This document shows, in pieces, positions 36,286 to 47,615 of a DNA stretch of 64,000 nucleotides (its first letter is position 1; each line of letters begins with the position of its first letter). Origin of the DNA: Laetiporus sulphureus 93-53. Taxonomy: Eukaryota; Basidiomycota; Agaricomycetes; Polyporales; Laetiporaceae. The translations under genes and the position numbers were made by a program. Under the pieces are notes generated by a model. That model was not told the DNA's origin and did no database searches. It worked only from the letters and a program-made list of their open reading frames with translations. The stretch covers positions 1,203,623 through 1,267,622 of the forward strand of contig NW_024468512.1 of the NCBI RefSeq assembly GCF_001632365.1, in the 5' to 3' direction.

Positions 36286-36648
36286 TCGGATTTGGCCACA
36301 ACCCGCGCATGATCATGGTAGTTGCGTAGCGGGCATCACGCACGCGTCTTCATTTCACACCGAGATGCCACGTAAGAGATACATGAGGCAACACGATCAG
36401 GGAACACACACAGAAACTATAACTACGTCGTGAAAAAAAAAACAGCAAGCTCACGAGAGAGAAAAAAAACATGCCGAGATCCCAAATGTACGCAGAATGT
36501 AGTATGCAACCACGCCGCAGCGATTACCGAAAGACCATACCTCGCCTTTGCCCGATCGCGCCTCGTCTCCCCGCGCGCGCACTCGGTCCTCATCTAGCAG
36601 CCCGAAATCCAAGCAACCAGACAAGACACCGCGCCGCCACCGCCACCC

Positions 36649-39088
36649 TCACCAATTCACGAGCGCAAGGATCCGCTCATAATCCTCCCGCACAGTCCTA
36701 AACGTTTCCTCCAGCTTCTCCTGCCGATCCTTCTTATCCAACTGCGCCAAAATCTCCTAACACCCGCACCCCCATCAGATCGATAAAAACATAACGAAAA
36801 AAGAACGCACATAATTAAACCGGAACAACCGCTCCTTCACCTGCAACCTATACGCCCTCTGTCCGCGCACGTCCGACGGGTCCAGATACCTCAACTGCAG
36901 CATCTCCACGAGCCGATGAAACTGGCGCTACCAATCCACATCAGCGTCCCTCGCCAAACTACTGACATGTAAGGATCGGAACCGCACTCACCGACGCAAT
37001 CTTCAGCTCAACCCTCCACTTTTCCACCCACGCCTTATCCGCCGGCGGGCCCAGCCGTCCCCTTTTCCTCGCCGCCCCTACACCATTCACCTTCTCCCCC
37101 TCACCACCCTTCTCCAGCCCCCGTTCCCGCTCTCCAAACCCATTCGTCCATCCCCGCTCCCCAGGATGGTGCACCCTCCCGCCCCTCGTCCGCCCGACCC
37201 GCCCGAACCCAGAGACCGCACCGAAGCCACCAGCCTCGCCGAGCGCCTCGCGCATGAACCGCTCATTCCCAAGCAGCAGCTTCAAATCGTTCCGATCGCG
37301 CAGGTCCTCAAACGCCTCCGCGGGGTCCTCAACCGTCAGCTCAGCGATCAGCGGCGACGCAAGCACGTGGTGGTAAACCGCCGTATACAGCGCGGCTGCG
37401 CGATGCGGCGGGAAAATGATATACGATCGTCAGCACACGTGCGCAGAATCAATAACGTCCACTTACAGCCATGCCCCTCCTGCTGGTACGGCGGCAGAAT
37501 CACAAACTGGCTACACGCGCAGATCGCCATCAACGCTCCCGCTCAGGATCGGGAAAATCAGCGCTCGCACCTGATTCGCATGCGGACCTTCTCCGGGAAG
37601 CAGTAAAAAGGGTACAGCGTCGCGTACCCCACAAAATGGTACGTCTCCACGGTAGGGTCACTTCGGCGCTTCCGCTTCTCGTACCTGCGGGAATGGGTCA
37701 CCGGGAAGGGAAAGTACGTTTGCGAGATAGGGCAGGTTGGCAGATGCCGACGCGTCACGAGAGAGTTGTCAGCGGATCATTCGCTGACTTTGCTTGGCAA
37801 AGCACGCACAGAACAACAAATTCCCAGCTGCCCTCGTCTTCGCGGATGTACGAGCCCGCCTCGATATAGAGGAGGATAAAGAGTTGCATCCGTCGATGGT
37901 ATTCCCGGAAGCCGGGCGTGTCCCATGTGCTCTGTGGGTGGACGGGTTAGCGTTCACGGCAGGTCATTGGGCGGCAAGGGGAAAGTAATTCAAAAATGAT
38001 GGGCAGAGGGTCGGTTGACAGCGAGAATGAAGAGCGTGGCGACCGAAATGATTATCGGGTATATACGGAGCGGGACGCGTCAGCAGGTGAAGGAAGCACA
38101 CAGCAGGAACGCGATCTCCAGGGCAGAGGAGGGCTTAGCGGACAAAATGACACGGCATGACCTCCGCGCGGCGCAGGAAGAGGGGAAGGATGACGGCGCG
38201 CTGCAGGCGAGAAGGGGGCGATGAAGGGACGCGTGGCGAAGGCGCCGAATGAGAGCGAGGCGTGCCAGAGAGTGACGCGTCAAGAGATGGGATTACGTAC
38301 ATGATAGGCCTCGAAATCGACAGTTTCCTCATCCTCGGGGCTGAGGACCTGGGGGATGGCGACGTGCTTGCCCTTGCGGGAGAGGGTGCTGGCGGGGCGG
38401 GTGTAGGAGAAGATGCGTGTGCCGGGCGGGGTGAAGGAGGTCGCGTCCTGCTCGACGCGGGCGAGAAACTCTGTCTCGTCGGTATAGTAGCCTGCGCGAC
38501 CGGGTTAGCGCGGACGGCCACGTAGGCACGCCGTCTCGGCCGACAGGGCACGGCGAAGGGGACATGCACACACACCTGGTGGAATAAATTTGCTGAGGGT
38601 GCCTTGGATGTCGTCGACGGCGGAAGAAGCGGGGAGCTTGTCGGAGAAGCGGACGCGAAGAAGCTGGGCGAGGGAGCCGGAAGCAAATTTGAGCTGTATG
38701 GGGTGGGCGGCGGAGAGGAGGTGAGCAGTTGGGGAGTAGGCGAGGGAGGGGGTAGGGGGACGCACGTCGATGGAGAGGTCGCGGTAGCCGTATATCTTTT
38801 CGTCTTCGCCGAAGATCTGGGGAGAGTGGGTCAGTGGCACGGGGGAGTGCTAATAGAACGCGACGCACGGGATAGGTGAATGTCGGGTGGAAGCCTTCGT
38901 AGGCCTCGCGTGCGTGGAGGGACGCCTTGTCCTCCTTTGCACGGACTGTGGGGGGGTCAGCTACAGCGACGGACGGAGATGGCGGAGGACGTGCCGAGGG
39001 AGAGACAGAGGGCCTCATTGGCGTCGGCAGTCCAGGCGGTGGGCAGAGGAGCGGGGGACACGGCGGGAGGCGCCATGACGGTCATCAT
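36649..39088 (-). CDS. HAT1: Histone acetyltransferase type B, HAT1
   Basis: A multi-exon gene reading MMTVMAPPAV... NEALCLSLVRAKEDKASLHA, then the Hat1 N-domain (FHPTFTYPIFGEDEKIYGYR, FASGSLAQLLRVRFSDKLP), YYTDETEFLARVEQD and YHSTWDTPGFREYHRRMQLF. Next come SYIREDEGSWEFVVL, the acetyl-CoA loop QQEGHG in VILPPYQQEGHGSALYTAVY, and a C-terminal helical region ending ILALVNW. HAT1 acetylates new histone H4 (Lys5/Lys12) with a HAT2/RbAp partner before chromatin assembly. Splice junctions checked: 38300/37931 (369-nt intron), the AG/C joint before SQFVILPPY, and the T/CC joint before SALYTAVY; all keep frame. Starts at 39088, 39085 or 39076 are possible. A Gly/basic-rich insertion (about 37230-37050) interrupts the C-terminal half. 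Confidence 0.92.
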
Positions 39089-40960
39089 CGGGAGGCTGTG
39101 GCGCGGGGAGACAGAGTACAAGCAGAGAGACACTCGAGAGGAGAGACGACCGCGCCGCTGCTCGCCAGATCCATCCCCGATCGCGCCCAGGCCGCAGTCC
39201 AGACCCCACACGTCACCAGCCGTCCTCCTGGGCCCCACCTGCCTTCTCCGGCCCTGCCCAGATCCTCGACGATCCTCTCTCCCGCCGCCTGCCCGCCCGG
39301 TGCTCCAGCGTCGTCGGCGCACTCCCGCGGTGGCGCAAAGGGAAGGAGGAGTGCCGGATCGGGAAAGGGAGCATCAGCATTGGGAGGCGAGGCCAGGCGA
39401 GACGCGTGTTGGCCTTTCCCCGCGCGCATCCGTCATCTCGCTGACAGCCGCTTCTGCCTCCGAACTCTTCTCGCGCACGGACCATCCTGCGGTCCAGCCC
39501 TTACACGTAAACCAGGGTCTCGCCCCGCTAGCCTCTCTCATCCTCACCCTCTGCCCTCCCTCTACCTGGGCTAACTAACCTCCCCAACACGCATACCTTG
39601 GGATCCGCGCCAATCCATCAGGTATCTTTGCGCATGCCGCGCTCGACCGTCCAATCCTGTCCGAGGTGTTCGCTTTGTTACGCAGACATGCCTGCCTCAG
39701 GTGCAGGAAGATGTCTTTGGTTGCCATATTCTCCACCTTAGGCAGGCTTGTCTGGCCAACCCTCTCAGAGCAAGTCTTTCGATCATGAGCATGATTTTGA
39801 GCATCAAGGTGTAATTAATCTCCCTACCATCAAGTAGCAGCATCCTACCCTGAATGCATCTTTCGTCCACCATCCCGAATGCACACTGCGACCGCGGACA
39901 CAAGCGGGAACTGTTGTTCTGCAGGTGCCCCAAAGCACGCAAGACGTGAGATCCTCTACATTCACAAGCTCGGTGCCGCTCGGTTGGCGCGTATAAGGCG
40001 GGGCGGCGGTAATTTCCTCGCAGATGACACGAGAAAGGAGAACCCGTGCATTCGCAATCGGATTTGTCCAACAGCGGTAGACAGCAGAAGTATTCGTTAT
40101 GTTATTTCCTCCACTGCACACGGGATGTATCTTCCTTCGGTCGGCGCGTCCCCGCTTCCTCAGAGGCTCCGTGGCCTAGGCACGAGATCTATCTCTCGCA
40201 AAGAGCTGATGGTCCGATGTGGGACAATGAATGCCACGATGGCCTGTGTTGTAATCTGTGTCGGGCACGAGGCTCAACACTGACATATCAAGGTAAATGC
40301 TTCGCACCATGCAGGGAACCCGCGCTTATCTCCGACAATTTACAGCCAGGACTGATGCGCGATGGCGGCGTTTTCGTCGAATCGTCGCAGCACACGCGTC
40401 GCAGAGTGTCTTCGCTTCGAGATGCGCTTCGCGGGTTCATAGTGCCCTGCGAGCCCGCGCCGCGTGGTGATCAAGGGTGTGTGCGTGTGCACGCTTGGTA
40501 TTTTGTGATCCGTGCGTGTGCGAGAGCGGACTTTAACATACGGACAAATTGATTCGTAGGTCCGCTCGATGGAATTTCATACTGGTACTGGTGCGTTTGG
40601 TCGCGGGCCGCGTTCGTGTTCCGTGTGCGCGTTTGATTTCTTCTTGAGGCGTGGTGCAGTGACTTTGGTCGTGTGCTCGGGGCGAGGCGACCGCAAAGTT
40701 AAAGTGTATGTACCAACGGGTAGTCACCAGGCAATGTGCATGATAAAGTCTATGTGTTTCGTGCCGGAATATGCTCTGGCCAGCGCGACATCAGCTGCAG
40801 TTCATAACATCAACTCCAGCGACATAAAAGAATTAACTCAATATTCGAACACGAGCCAGCTACCGCATACTATGGCGCCCATACGTTGCTCGAGTCTCGT
40901 CCTTTGCATCGTGCACGCTTTGGGAAGTTGAATCGCCATGTATGGCAAGTCTCGGATATC
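39089..40960. other. Gene-poor stretch after HAT1 start
   Basis: The part next to 39089 should hold the HAT1 promoter. Long open frames at 39089-39580 on both strands arise from high GC content. 39600-40960 has several short frames without family resemblance. I see no gene here. Confidence 0.45.
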
Positions 40961-40974
40961 CTGAGGCACTCGTC

Positions 40975-41510
40975 AGTCCAAATCGCAACGGCTCGGATAT
41001 CGCGACGGACTGAATCGACGGACACACATCCGAGCTGGCACGGATGCACATAACCGTACGCCGTCATCCGTGCACACGATGTGCATAAAAGCAGGCCCGC
41101 ACTGTGCATCGAGCAGCACAACTTCTCATCCTCCGTCGTACTCATCATAACTCTCATCCTTCATCACACCCATTACCACCACTCTCCCCATCACTTCCAA
41201 ATCTCGACCGTCGTCCATCAATGGAGCACGCCGACGCTCGAAGTTCCTCCCTGCAAAGGGGGTTCGTTCAGCGACCCGGTGTTGCGGCACATCCGGCGGT
41301 GGGCCGCTCTCAGCCATCATGCGCTCACCAAGCGCTGAAGCGCTGACGAGTGGCCCGAGATCTCCCTACCCTACCCTCCCCCTCCCCATCATCTGCGCGG
41401 CGCTGCACTCCGAGTCGTCATCTCATCGACACGCGAGACATCTCGATGCGCCTCTCCCGGCGAGGGCATTCGGAGTCTTGGTGGGTTCGGTGGATACGCG
41501 GTGCGGTGCC
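40975..41510 (+). repeat. Diverged repeat, copy A (promoter-like)
   Basis: This copy is collinear with the complement of 47108-47615. Shared blocks in order are TCGCAACGG(G)CTCGGAT, GACGGACTG, TGCATAAAAGC (41082-41092, TATA-like), CACACCCA(T/C)(T/C)ACCACC, TCTCCC(C/T)ATCAC, GAAGTTCCTC(C/G)CTGCA, and CTCTCCCGGCGAGGGC followed by CGGAGTCTTGGTG and GTTCGGTGGATA. A TATA-like box, then a C/T-rich leader, then a short ATG frame (41221, 41 codons) make it look like the 5' end of a small transcription unit. No protein family recognised. Confidence 0.7.
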
Positions 41511-41646
41511 CGTGAGTCTTCCCCCTCCCTCCCCCCTTCGATGCCCATCATCTCTGCGAACACTGAGTCCTGCGGTGCATTCGTGATGCCCTCATGCCGG
41601 AGGGGGCGTCCGAACCGCACGTATGGATCGGTCAGTAGCATAGAAT

Positions 41647-42300
41647 CCCCCCCCCCCCCAAACAGCTCGAGCCCCGCTCGCTGATGATAGACACTGGCAC
41701 CTACCCATCCCCACTCTCCGGATGCGTCGTCCACGCTTCTTAGTGCGGTTGGTCAGCTTGAGCCTCTGCTCGCTGATCATCGTCTCCTCATTCTAAAAGA
41801 TAAAGAAAAGAAAAAAATCAAAAAAGAAAAGAAAGAAGCAAAAAAGAGAAAAGATAAAGATAAAAGAGAAGAAATGCGGCTGACAAAAAAGACGATAGAG
41901 CTCCACGGTCGAGGAAAAACGAAAATAAGAAAAAAACCACGGAGCCGTCAGCGTAAAATAAAACAAAAGACGCAGTAAAAAAAACGAGATGAGTGGTAGA
42001 TGGAGTTGCGCCATCTATAGCGTCATTATACGCCCTTCACAAAAAGAAAAGACAGACAGGAGGAAGATGACAAACTTGAAGAGGCATTGAGAATATAAAA
42101 AGCCATGATAGCAGGGGGGGAACAGACGCGGGGGGGGGGAGGGGGGTCACAAGAGCCGTACGGCCAAAGGGGGATGTAAAGAGCCAGAGAGCCACTGACT
42201 ACGATTACAAAAAGCGCGGGAGAGGGACGCCACGAAAAAAAGAAAAAAAGAAAACACGCAGAAGAACGCAGACATTCGAAAAGATCAGACATAGAAAAAG
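41647..42300. repeat. Low-complexity purine / homopolymer tract
   Basis: The stretch holds a run of 12 C (41647-41658), an A-rich polypurine segment (about 41796-41985) and G runs of 7 (42114-42120), 10 (42130-42139) and 6 (42141-42146). More AAAAAG repeats follow to about 42260. The long open frames across it are composition artefacts. Confidence 0.85.
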
Positions 42301-42970
42301 ATGACGCGCCATGAATATGCTCTTCGAGCTTTCGTCGTGTACTGATTCCTGTGGTGTGTGCGCTTTGTATTCTCGAGGGCGGGCTGTCTCTCCAAGCAGA
42401 AACGTCCGGGCGCGGACCTCTTCGTGGTCCTCGGGATAAGTACCTCTCCAAGTCGTCTTCGACAGTGGAGAGGGAAACTAACTCGCGCCGAATCAAGTCT
42501 CTAAAGGTCAGCATATCGTCTTTGCAATTTTGATCACAGGACATACAGATGCGTTCCCGCGTTGTGTTATATCGAACCATTCGGGATCGACGCTCATCAT
42601 GAACGGTACGTTTTCTGCGTAGTGGCATTCAAGTTGTCGTTAACGCGTTAATAACAAGACAACATGCGCAACTCACCGCTGACACCGTCAACATGCTCAA
42701 ACCGGGCCGAAGACGTCGTTACAACTGTGCAAGTTTCGACGACGGCAACAGAAGCAACTGCAAGACGTTAGAATTGACGATCAAGAAACGGCTTCCCCAT
42801 GGACTGCGGTCGATCCGAGCTGAAAATCACGTCAATCGCTCACTCAGCGTCATCCAGCGCGTGTATGCAACGAGCATCATCGGCGACAGAGCACTCATTT
42901 CCAGATATGTTGCTGATCAGGAACCACCTCTAAGCCCGACGAAACGCCGACGCGTGGTGTTGCTGTGATC
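42300..42970. other. Possible short genes, unresolved
   Basis: On the minus strand, 42628 to about 42300 has a coding look in two competing frames (RRKRTVHDERRSRMVRYNTT, or MMSVDPEWFDITQRGNASV in the other), and an intron may link them. On the plus strand, 42693-42968 codes a basic 91-residue frame ending PPLSPTKRRRVVLL. Neither is recognised and they cannot both be judged without transcripts. Confidence 0.25.
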
Positions 42971-43244
42971 TATGTCAGCATGTTCTTAAGATATTAAGGA
43001 GTAAGAACGCCCCCTGCTGCTCACCTGGGATATCAACTCTATTGATTATCCGCATGGCTCACGGACTTCCTCTTCATCGCCTTTGGTAATCCGGAGCCAA
43101 TCATGCGGATATTGTACATTGCAAGTTGTCATTCATATTACTCTGCGAACATCCCAGCCTGCTCCATACACAGTCCATAACGTGGAACGAAAATCTACGA
43201 TCGGCTTCGACCAAAAGACCAGCTCAACCGTTGCCATGAACTAA

Positions 43245-45314
43245 TCACCGCAGCGTCACCAACTCTGCACAATCATACAAGTCAGCGACAGAGAAACGTC
43301 CCACACAATGCGGCTTACCCTCGCCTGACGTGGGATGAATAGCCACGGTGTCATCGAGATCCTTCTTTCGAGCGCCCATCTTTACGGCGACCGCAAAGCC
43401 TTGCATGACTTCGTCGCTGCCCAGACCGATGATATGGATACCCACAATGCGCTCATCGGAGCCGGCACAGATGAGCTTGTACATCGTTGGCTCCTTCTGT
43501 TCCTCGGGGAGCATTGAGTAGTAAAGGGCACGGAAGGAGGATTTGTCTGTGTTAAAGACCGTCAGCGGGGAATTCCCGGATGCACTGAACAGAAGCGGGA
43601 CGTACAGATCTTGATGTTGTCATCGCCATACTTCGCACGCGCCTGTGGCTCGGTGAGACCAACAGTGCCGATAGTGGGGTGCGAGAAAACCACGGTCGGG
43701 ATGTTCTCATAGCTAAGCCTATCCCACTTAAACTTCTCGCCGCCATACAGGCGGTTGCTTAACCGGCGTCCAGCGGCGATAGCCACTGGTGTCAACAGTG
43801 CCTTTCCGCAAACGTCTCCGAGCGCATATATGCCATCGACGTTGCTCTCCTGCCATTCGTTGACAAGCACATCCCCCCTCTTGTCTAGCTTCACGCCGAG
43901 CTCTTCCAGGCCGAGTCTCTCAGTGTTCGCGTGTCGGCCGATTGCCCATAGCAGCAAGTCTACCTCGACCGCCTCGCCCTTGTCAGTGTGGATCGTGATA
44001 CCTTGCCCGCGCGCACCCTCCGCGCGCACCACCTTGCTGCCCTTGTGGAAGTTGATTCCCGTGTGTTCCATCCAGCGCGTCAGCACTTCACCCACCGACG
44101 GGTCAAACGTGCGCAGGACCGTCTCGCCGCGAATAACCATGTGAACGTCGCTTCCAAGCGCGTGGAACACGCCCGCGAGCTCGACTGCGATGTATCCCGC
44201 ACCAACGACAGCGACACGCTTTGGCTGCTCCTCCAAGTCGAAGAAGCCATCAGAGTTGATTCCAAGAGACGCGCCTGGTATGTCTTTGTCGGTAGGGATT
44301 GTCGGCCGTCCACCCGTCGAGACAACGACTTTGTCCGTGTTTAGCGTGTAGGTGGAGCCATCGGGACGAGTGACCTGCACTTGATTGGGGGACAACACGC
44401 GTCCCCACCCGTGATGAAGCTCGACGTTTTCCTTGTCTACGTTGGCATTGTAGATTCCGTTGAGCTTGCGAATGTATGCGTCCCGTTGGTGCTTGAAAGC
44501 GGTCCAGTCGAACTTGGGTTCGGGCACGCCTTGAAATTTGTAGCCGTGTGCGTGTCGCATCTTCTCTGCAATGTCTGCAGCATGCCACATGATCTACGTT
44601 ACATGAATTATTTGAAACATCAATGAAGAAGAGAGTGGTATGCGAACCTTCTTCGGAACACATCCTATACAACCGGTCGGACCCTAGTCAATGCATTATA
44701 GACATAATCGAGTGCACTCAAACTTACCAACGTTGACGCATGTACCGCCAAGTCTGTCTGAGCTCTCAATAAGCGCGACTTTCGCGCCGTAAGATGCAGC
44801 ACGGCGCTGTTCATTGTTCAGGATCGATACATGATCGCGATACTCGCGATGCTCACCGATCCGGAAACACCACCACTACCCCCTCCAATCCACACGACGT
44901 CGTACTTTTCCTGAATGGGCTTGTCGACGGGAGGCATGCTGACTGTTGTGGTTGTGGAGAGAGCTCTAGTGATCTGTGAACGAGAATATTTCAGTGTGAG
45001 AACTAGTGCACGGCCTTCACCACAAGAACCGTTGATGCCCCACTGACCTGGGCGAGTCTCTGTGAAGCGGTCAGCGTCCTGCTACTATTGATGATCGGAG
45101 TAGTGTTCAAAAGACGATGTGCTCTGCAGGCGCGAGAGCTGGAGATAACGCGAGAAAGTACTGAGGACGAAATGGTTCGCGAGGAAGATACTTTCGCTAT
45201 CGACAAAGGCGACAAAGTGAGGGGAGAGCAAGATGACGACAGGGCTTTATGGGAATTCGGAATGACAGGACGTGACGAGAGAGTCAGCGAGCGGGAGAGG
45301 GCGGGAGGTGTCAT
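43245..45314 (-). CDS. GLR1: Glutathione reductase, mitochondrial/cytosolic
   Basis: Seven exons close in frame to 571 residues: 45314-45048, 44973-44857, 44806-44728, 44664-44648, 44593-43606, 43546-43319 and 43264-43245. The enzyme reduces glutathione disulphide with NADPH. Seen: FAD-binding [10 protein letters not shown], redox pair [18 protein letters not shown]-binding [22 protein letters not shown] and the catalytic HPTSGEE near the C-terminus (ending ELVTLR). The first about 100 residues are Ser/Arg/Leu-rich without acidic clusters, like a mitochondrial presequence. The Met at 44937 ([13 protein letters not shown]) starts a 470-residue form that matches cytosolic enzymes. Two-compartment output from one gene is known for yeast GLR1. 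Exon 4 is 17 nt and codes the second redox cysteine. Confidence 0.95.
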
Positions 45315-45529
45315 ATGACGCAAGGCGCTGATCCTCGTAATGCTCTGTCAGCGTCGTCACTGATCGCGTCTTCGGGCTCTTGGAGGGTGTCGCGGATTGC
45401 GGCGTGCACGCTGTTCGCGACGATGGACTCGGACACACACACCATGGCTGCATGAAATAGGCGGGCGGCGCACGTGCTTGGGTGGGCGAATGCTCACACC
45501 ATCATCCCGACAACCGCGCGCTTACACCC

Positions 45530-45552
45530 GACGCGACGCGACGCGTCGCGGT
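45530..45552. repeat. GACGC tandem microrepeat
   Basis: The sequence (GACGC)n then its near-complement GCGTCGCG forms a short GC-rich palindromic array in the divergent promoter region between GLR1 and the deaminase-domain gene. No gene is seen in 45315-45692. Confidence 0.7.
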
Positions 45553-45692
45553 CACTCTTTCTTCAATAGCTTCAATGCTCGCTCAGCAAATATCTCCCCA
45601 ACTTTTAGCCTCTAGTACTGCTGCTGCTTAACCTATCCGAAATATGATGGATTCCGGTCAGCTATTATCTGAACAGTAGATGATGGTTCTGA

Positions 45693-47108
45693 ATGCTGAT
45701 CCATCCATCAGACCCTCAAGATCTTCAAGTTCACTTGAGCGAGTACTTGCAGATCCTCGACCACTATCAATATCATGAAGAGAGGATGCCGTATTCCGAT
45801 CTGTCGAGGTTGAACAAGAGGGGTCGGGATCGAAACATCGATATAGAGTTGGAACTGCTGGACAGTATTGCTCTCTGTCTCGCGACTGGACAGAGTCATG
45901 ATGTCGTGGCCACAATCTTTGACAAACGCCACGCCATCACTATCCTTCTATCAAAAAACCATGCGCCCTCCGTGACGGACCGTGAGCAAGCGTCCCTCTT
46001 CTTCAATGCCCTTTCGGATCCCAAAAACACTCGCGCCATTAACATCATCACGGTTATAGCAACTTATGCCTGGATGAATCTGAACAAGAGGGTCAAGAAG
46101 GTGGCCGAGAGTCTGGGCGATGTGCGGTTACGCATTGAAGCTTTAATGGATGGATATAAAGCTGGACCACGTGAAAGTGAATTCCATTCAAGCGACCCTA
46201 TCCTATCTTTGGAACTCGACGTTCGTCAATCGCTGGAGCTTGTCATTAACGTCTTGAGCGACAAAGTCACAGACTTTGACATCAACTCCGGTGATCGAAT
46301 GGACACTCTCGTTAGTTTTGAAGCTGCGTCACAAGCTGCCTATTTCCTGACGAAGACGCGTTTCATCCGAAGCGAGGCCGAAAAGCCCACTCGTCATCCC
46401 TCATTTGCGGTGTTTCAACGACGACTTGCCAAGCTTGGGCAATACTCCCGGGGCATCCGACGCCTTTTTCGATACCGCAACCGCCTGTCTGGACAGATAC
46501 CCCCGTTTCGATGGGTAGATTTCCCGCTCCATGACCCTCCGCCTGTCAAGATCTCCGAATCTCCAGTGGATGTCGCATCTCGTTTGATGGGATTGGGTCC
46601 CGTGAATCCAGAGCACCAGAATTTCTTCTGGCAGCATTATCCCATTCCCATCGAACGCTGGATTAGGACTGTGACACCTACTTTCCACGCGGAGGTGCGT
46701 TTGATACTCTTTCTGGATTCCAGCAAGGAGGAGCCGTTCGAGCAAGTCCGGCCCATTGGCTGCAGCAAACGTAGCTGCCTCTGTTGCTGGTATTGGATCG
46801 ATTCTTACAATATCGCACACTGTACCAAGTGGATGACGGATGGTTCTCACGGCAAACCATACATGAACTGGGCACTATCGGGCGACATCCCGGTTGATCT
46901 TAAGGTTGTCGATGCCATGCGTTCGAGGGTCCTTGATACTCTGGAATGGATGGAAGGATGGAAGAGACGTTCCTCAGATGAACAAGCGAGTAGACCGGGA
47001 TCCAGCTCTGATTCTGAAGATCCGATCGAGAACGAAGAGTTGTGGCGACGCTACGCTCGCTATGGTTCAGGACACTCAGACACTGCTACTCCTGCACACG
47101 ATGTTTAG
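45693..47108 (+). CDS. OTT_1508-like deaminase-domain protein
   Basis: A single exon of 471 residues. A helical N-terminal region precedes a deaminase-like zinc site: TPTFHAEVRLILFLD (His-Ala-Glu, about residues 329-331) and IGCSKRSCLCCWYWI (about 354-368), which gives the paired cysteines. This HAE plus Cys-x-x-Cys arrangement with GCSK/SCxCC fits the nucleic-acid/nucleotide deaminase group called OTT_1508-like (Pfam PF14441), common in fungi and of unknown substrate. A disordered Ser/Glu tail ends it. Predicted zinc-dependent hydrolytic deaminase; cytoplasmic or nuclear, since no signal is visible. The F-box-free, intronless layout and good Met context support the start. Its stop touches repeat copy B. 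Family assignment is from motif memory. Confidence 0.75.
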   Translation: MLIHPSDPQDLQVHLSEYLQILDHYQYHEERMPYSDLSRLNKRGRDRNIDIELELLDSIALCLATGQSHDVVATIFDKRHAITILLSKNHAPSVTDREQASLFFNALSDPKNTRAINIITVIATYAWMNLNKRVKKVAESLGDVRLRIEALMDGYKAGPRESEFHSSDPILSLELDVRQSLELVINVLSDKVTDFDINSGDRMDTLVSFEAASQAAYFLTKTRFIRSEAEKPTRHPSFAVFQRRLAKLGQYSRGIRRLFRYRNRLSGQIPPFRWVDFPLHDPPPVKISESPVDVASRLMGLGPVNPEHQNFFWQHYPIPIERWIRTVTPTFHAEVRLILFLDSSKEEPFEQVRPIGCSKRSCLCCWYWIDSYNIAHCTKWMTDGSHGKPYMNWALSGDIPVDLKVVDAMRSRVLDTLEWMEGWKRRSSDEQASRPGSSSDSEDPIENEELWRRYARYGSGHSDTATPAHDV

Positions 47109-47615
47109 TTTATCCACCGAACACACCAAGACTCCGAGCGCCCTCGCCGGGAGAGAGACGCGTCAGGAAGCCTCGTATGTCAATAAGATAACGAGTGTTG
47201 CGCCGGAGCGAGGAAGGGAAGGATGATGAGCAAATTCTTGAATCACACATCAGCGAGCAAATGCTGAAGTAGATGACGACCGAGATCGACTAACTGCCAG
47301 AGGCGCAGACCGAGATGCCCAGCGGTCCCCTGCAGCGAGGAACTTCAAGCATACGGCACTCTCTGTTGGTGATAGGGAGAAATGGTGGTGGGTGTGGTGA
47401 CAAAGAGTATGACGAAGAACGGGGAGACGTGGTGCTTTGTGCTCTGGCAATGCAGGTCCGCTTTTATGCATACTGGCTGCACCGGGGATGGTGAACGGCT
47501 GTATGCATCCAGGTCCGTCAATTCGCTGTGTACCCGTTACCATTCTGCATGTGCGCGATTAGTTCCAGTCCGTCACAACTAATATCATCCGAGCCCGTTG
47601 CGAATAGACTGGCCG
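47108..47615 (-). repeat. Diverged repeat, copy B (inverted to copy A)
   Basis: Read on the minus strand from 47615 down, this matches 40975-41510 block by block, including the TATA-like TGCATAAAAGC (47470-47460) and the terminal CTCTCCCGGCGAGGGC...CGGAGTCTTGG segment (about 47155-47125). The last block ends at the deaminase gene's stop codon. Identity is moderate, with small insertions and deletions, so the copies are old. A short frame (MLEVPRCRGPLG) is not conserved with copy A. Confidence 0.7.

Noticed and set aside
38329..39018. 229-codon minus-strand open frame
   Set aside because: It overlaps the HAT1 exons on the same strand in another frame and is Arg/Pro-rich, a shadow of GC-rich coding sequence.
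41319..41684. Pheromone precursor gene in repeat copy A
   Set aside because: No C-terminal CaaX motif was found in any frame after the TATA-like box, and the short frames are not conserved with copy B.
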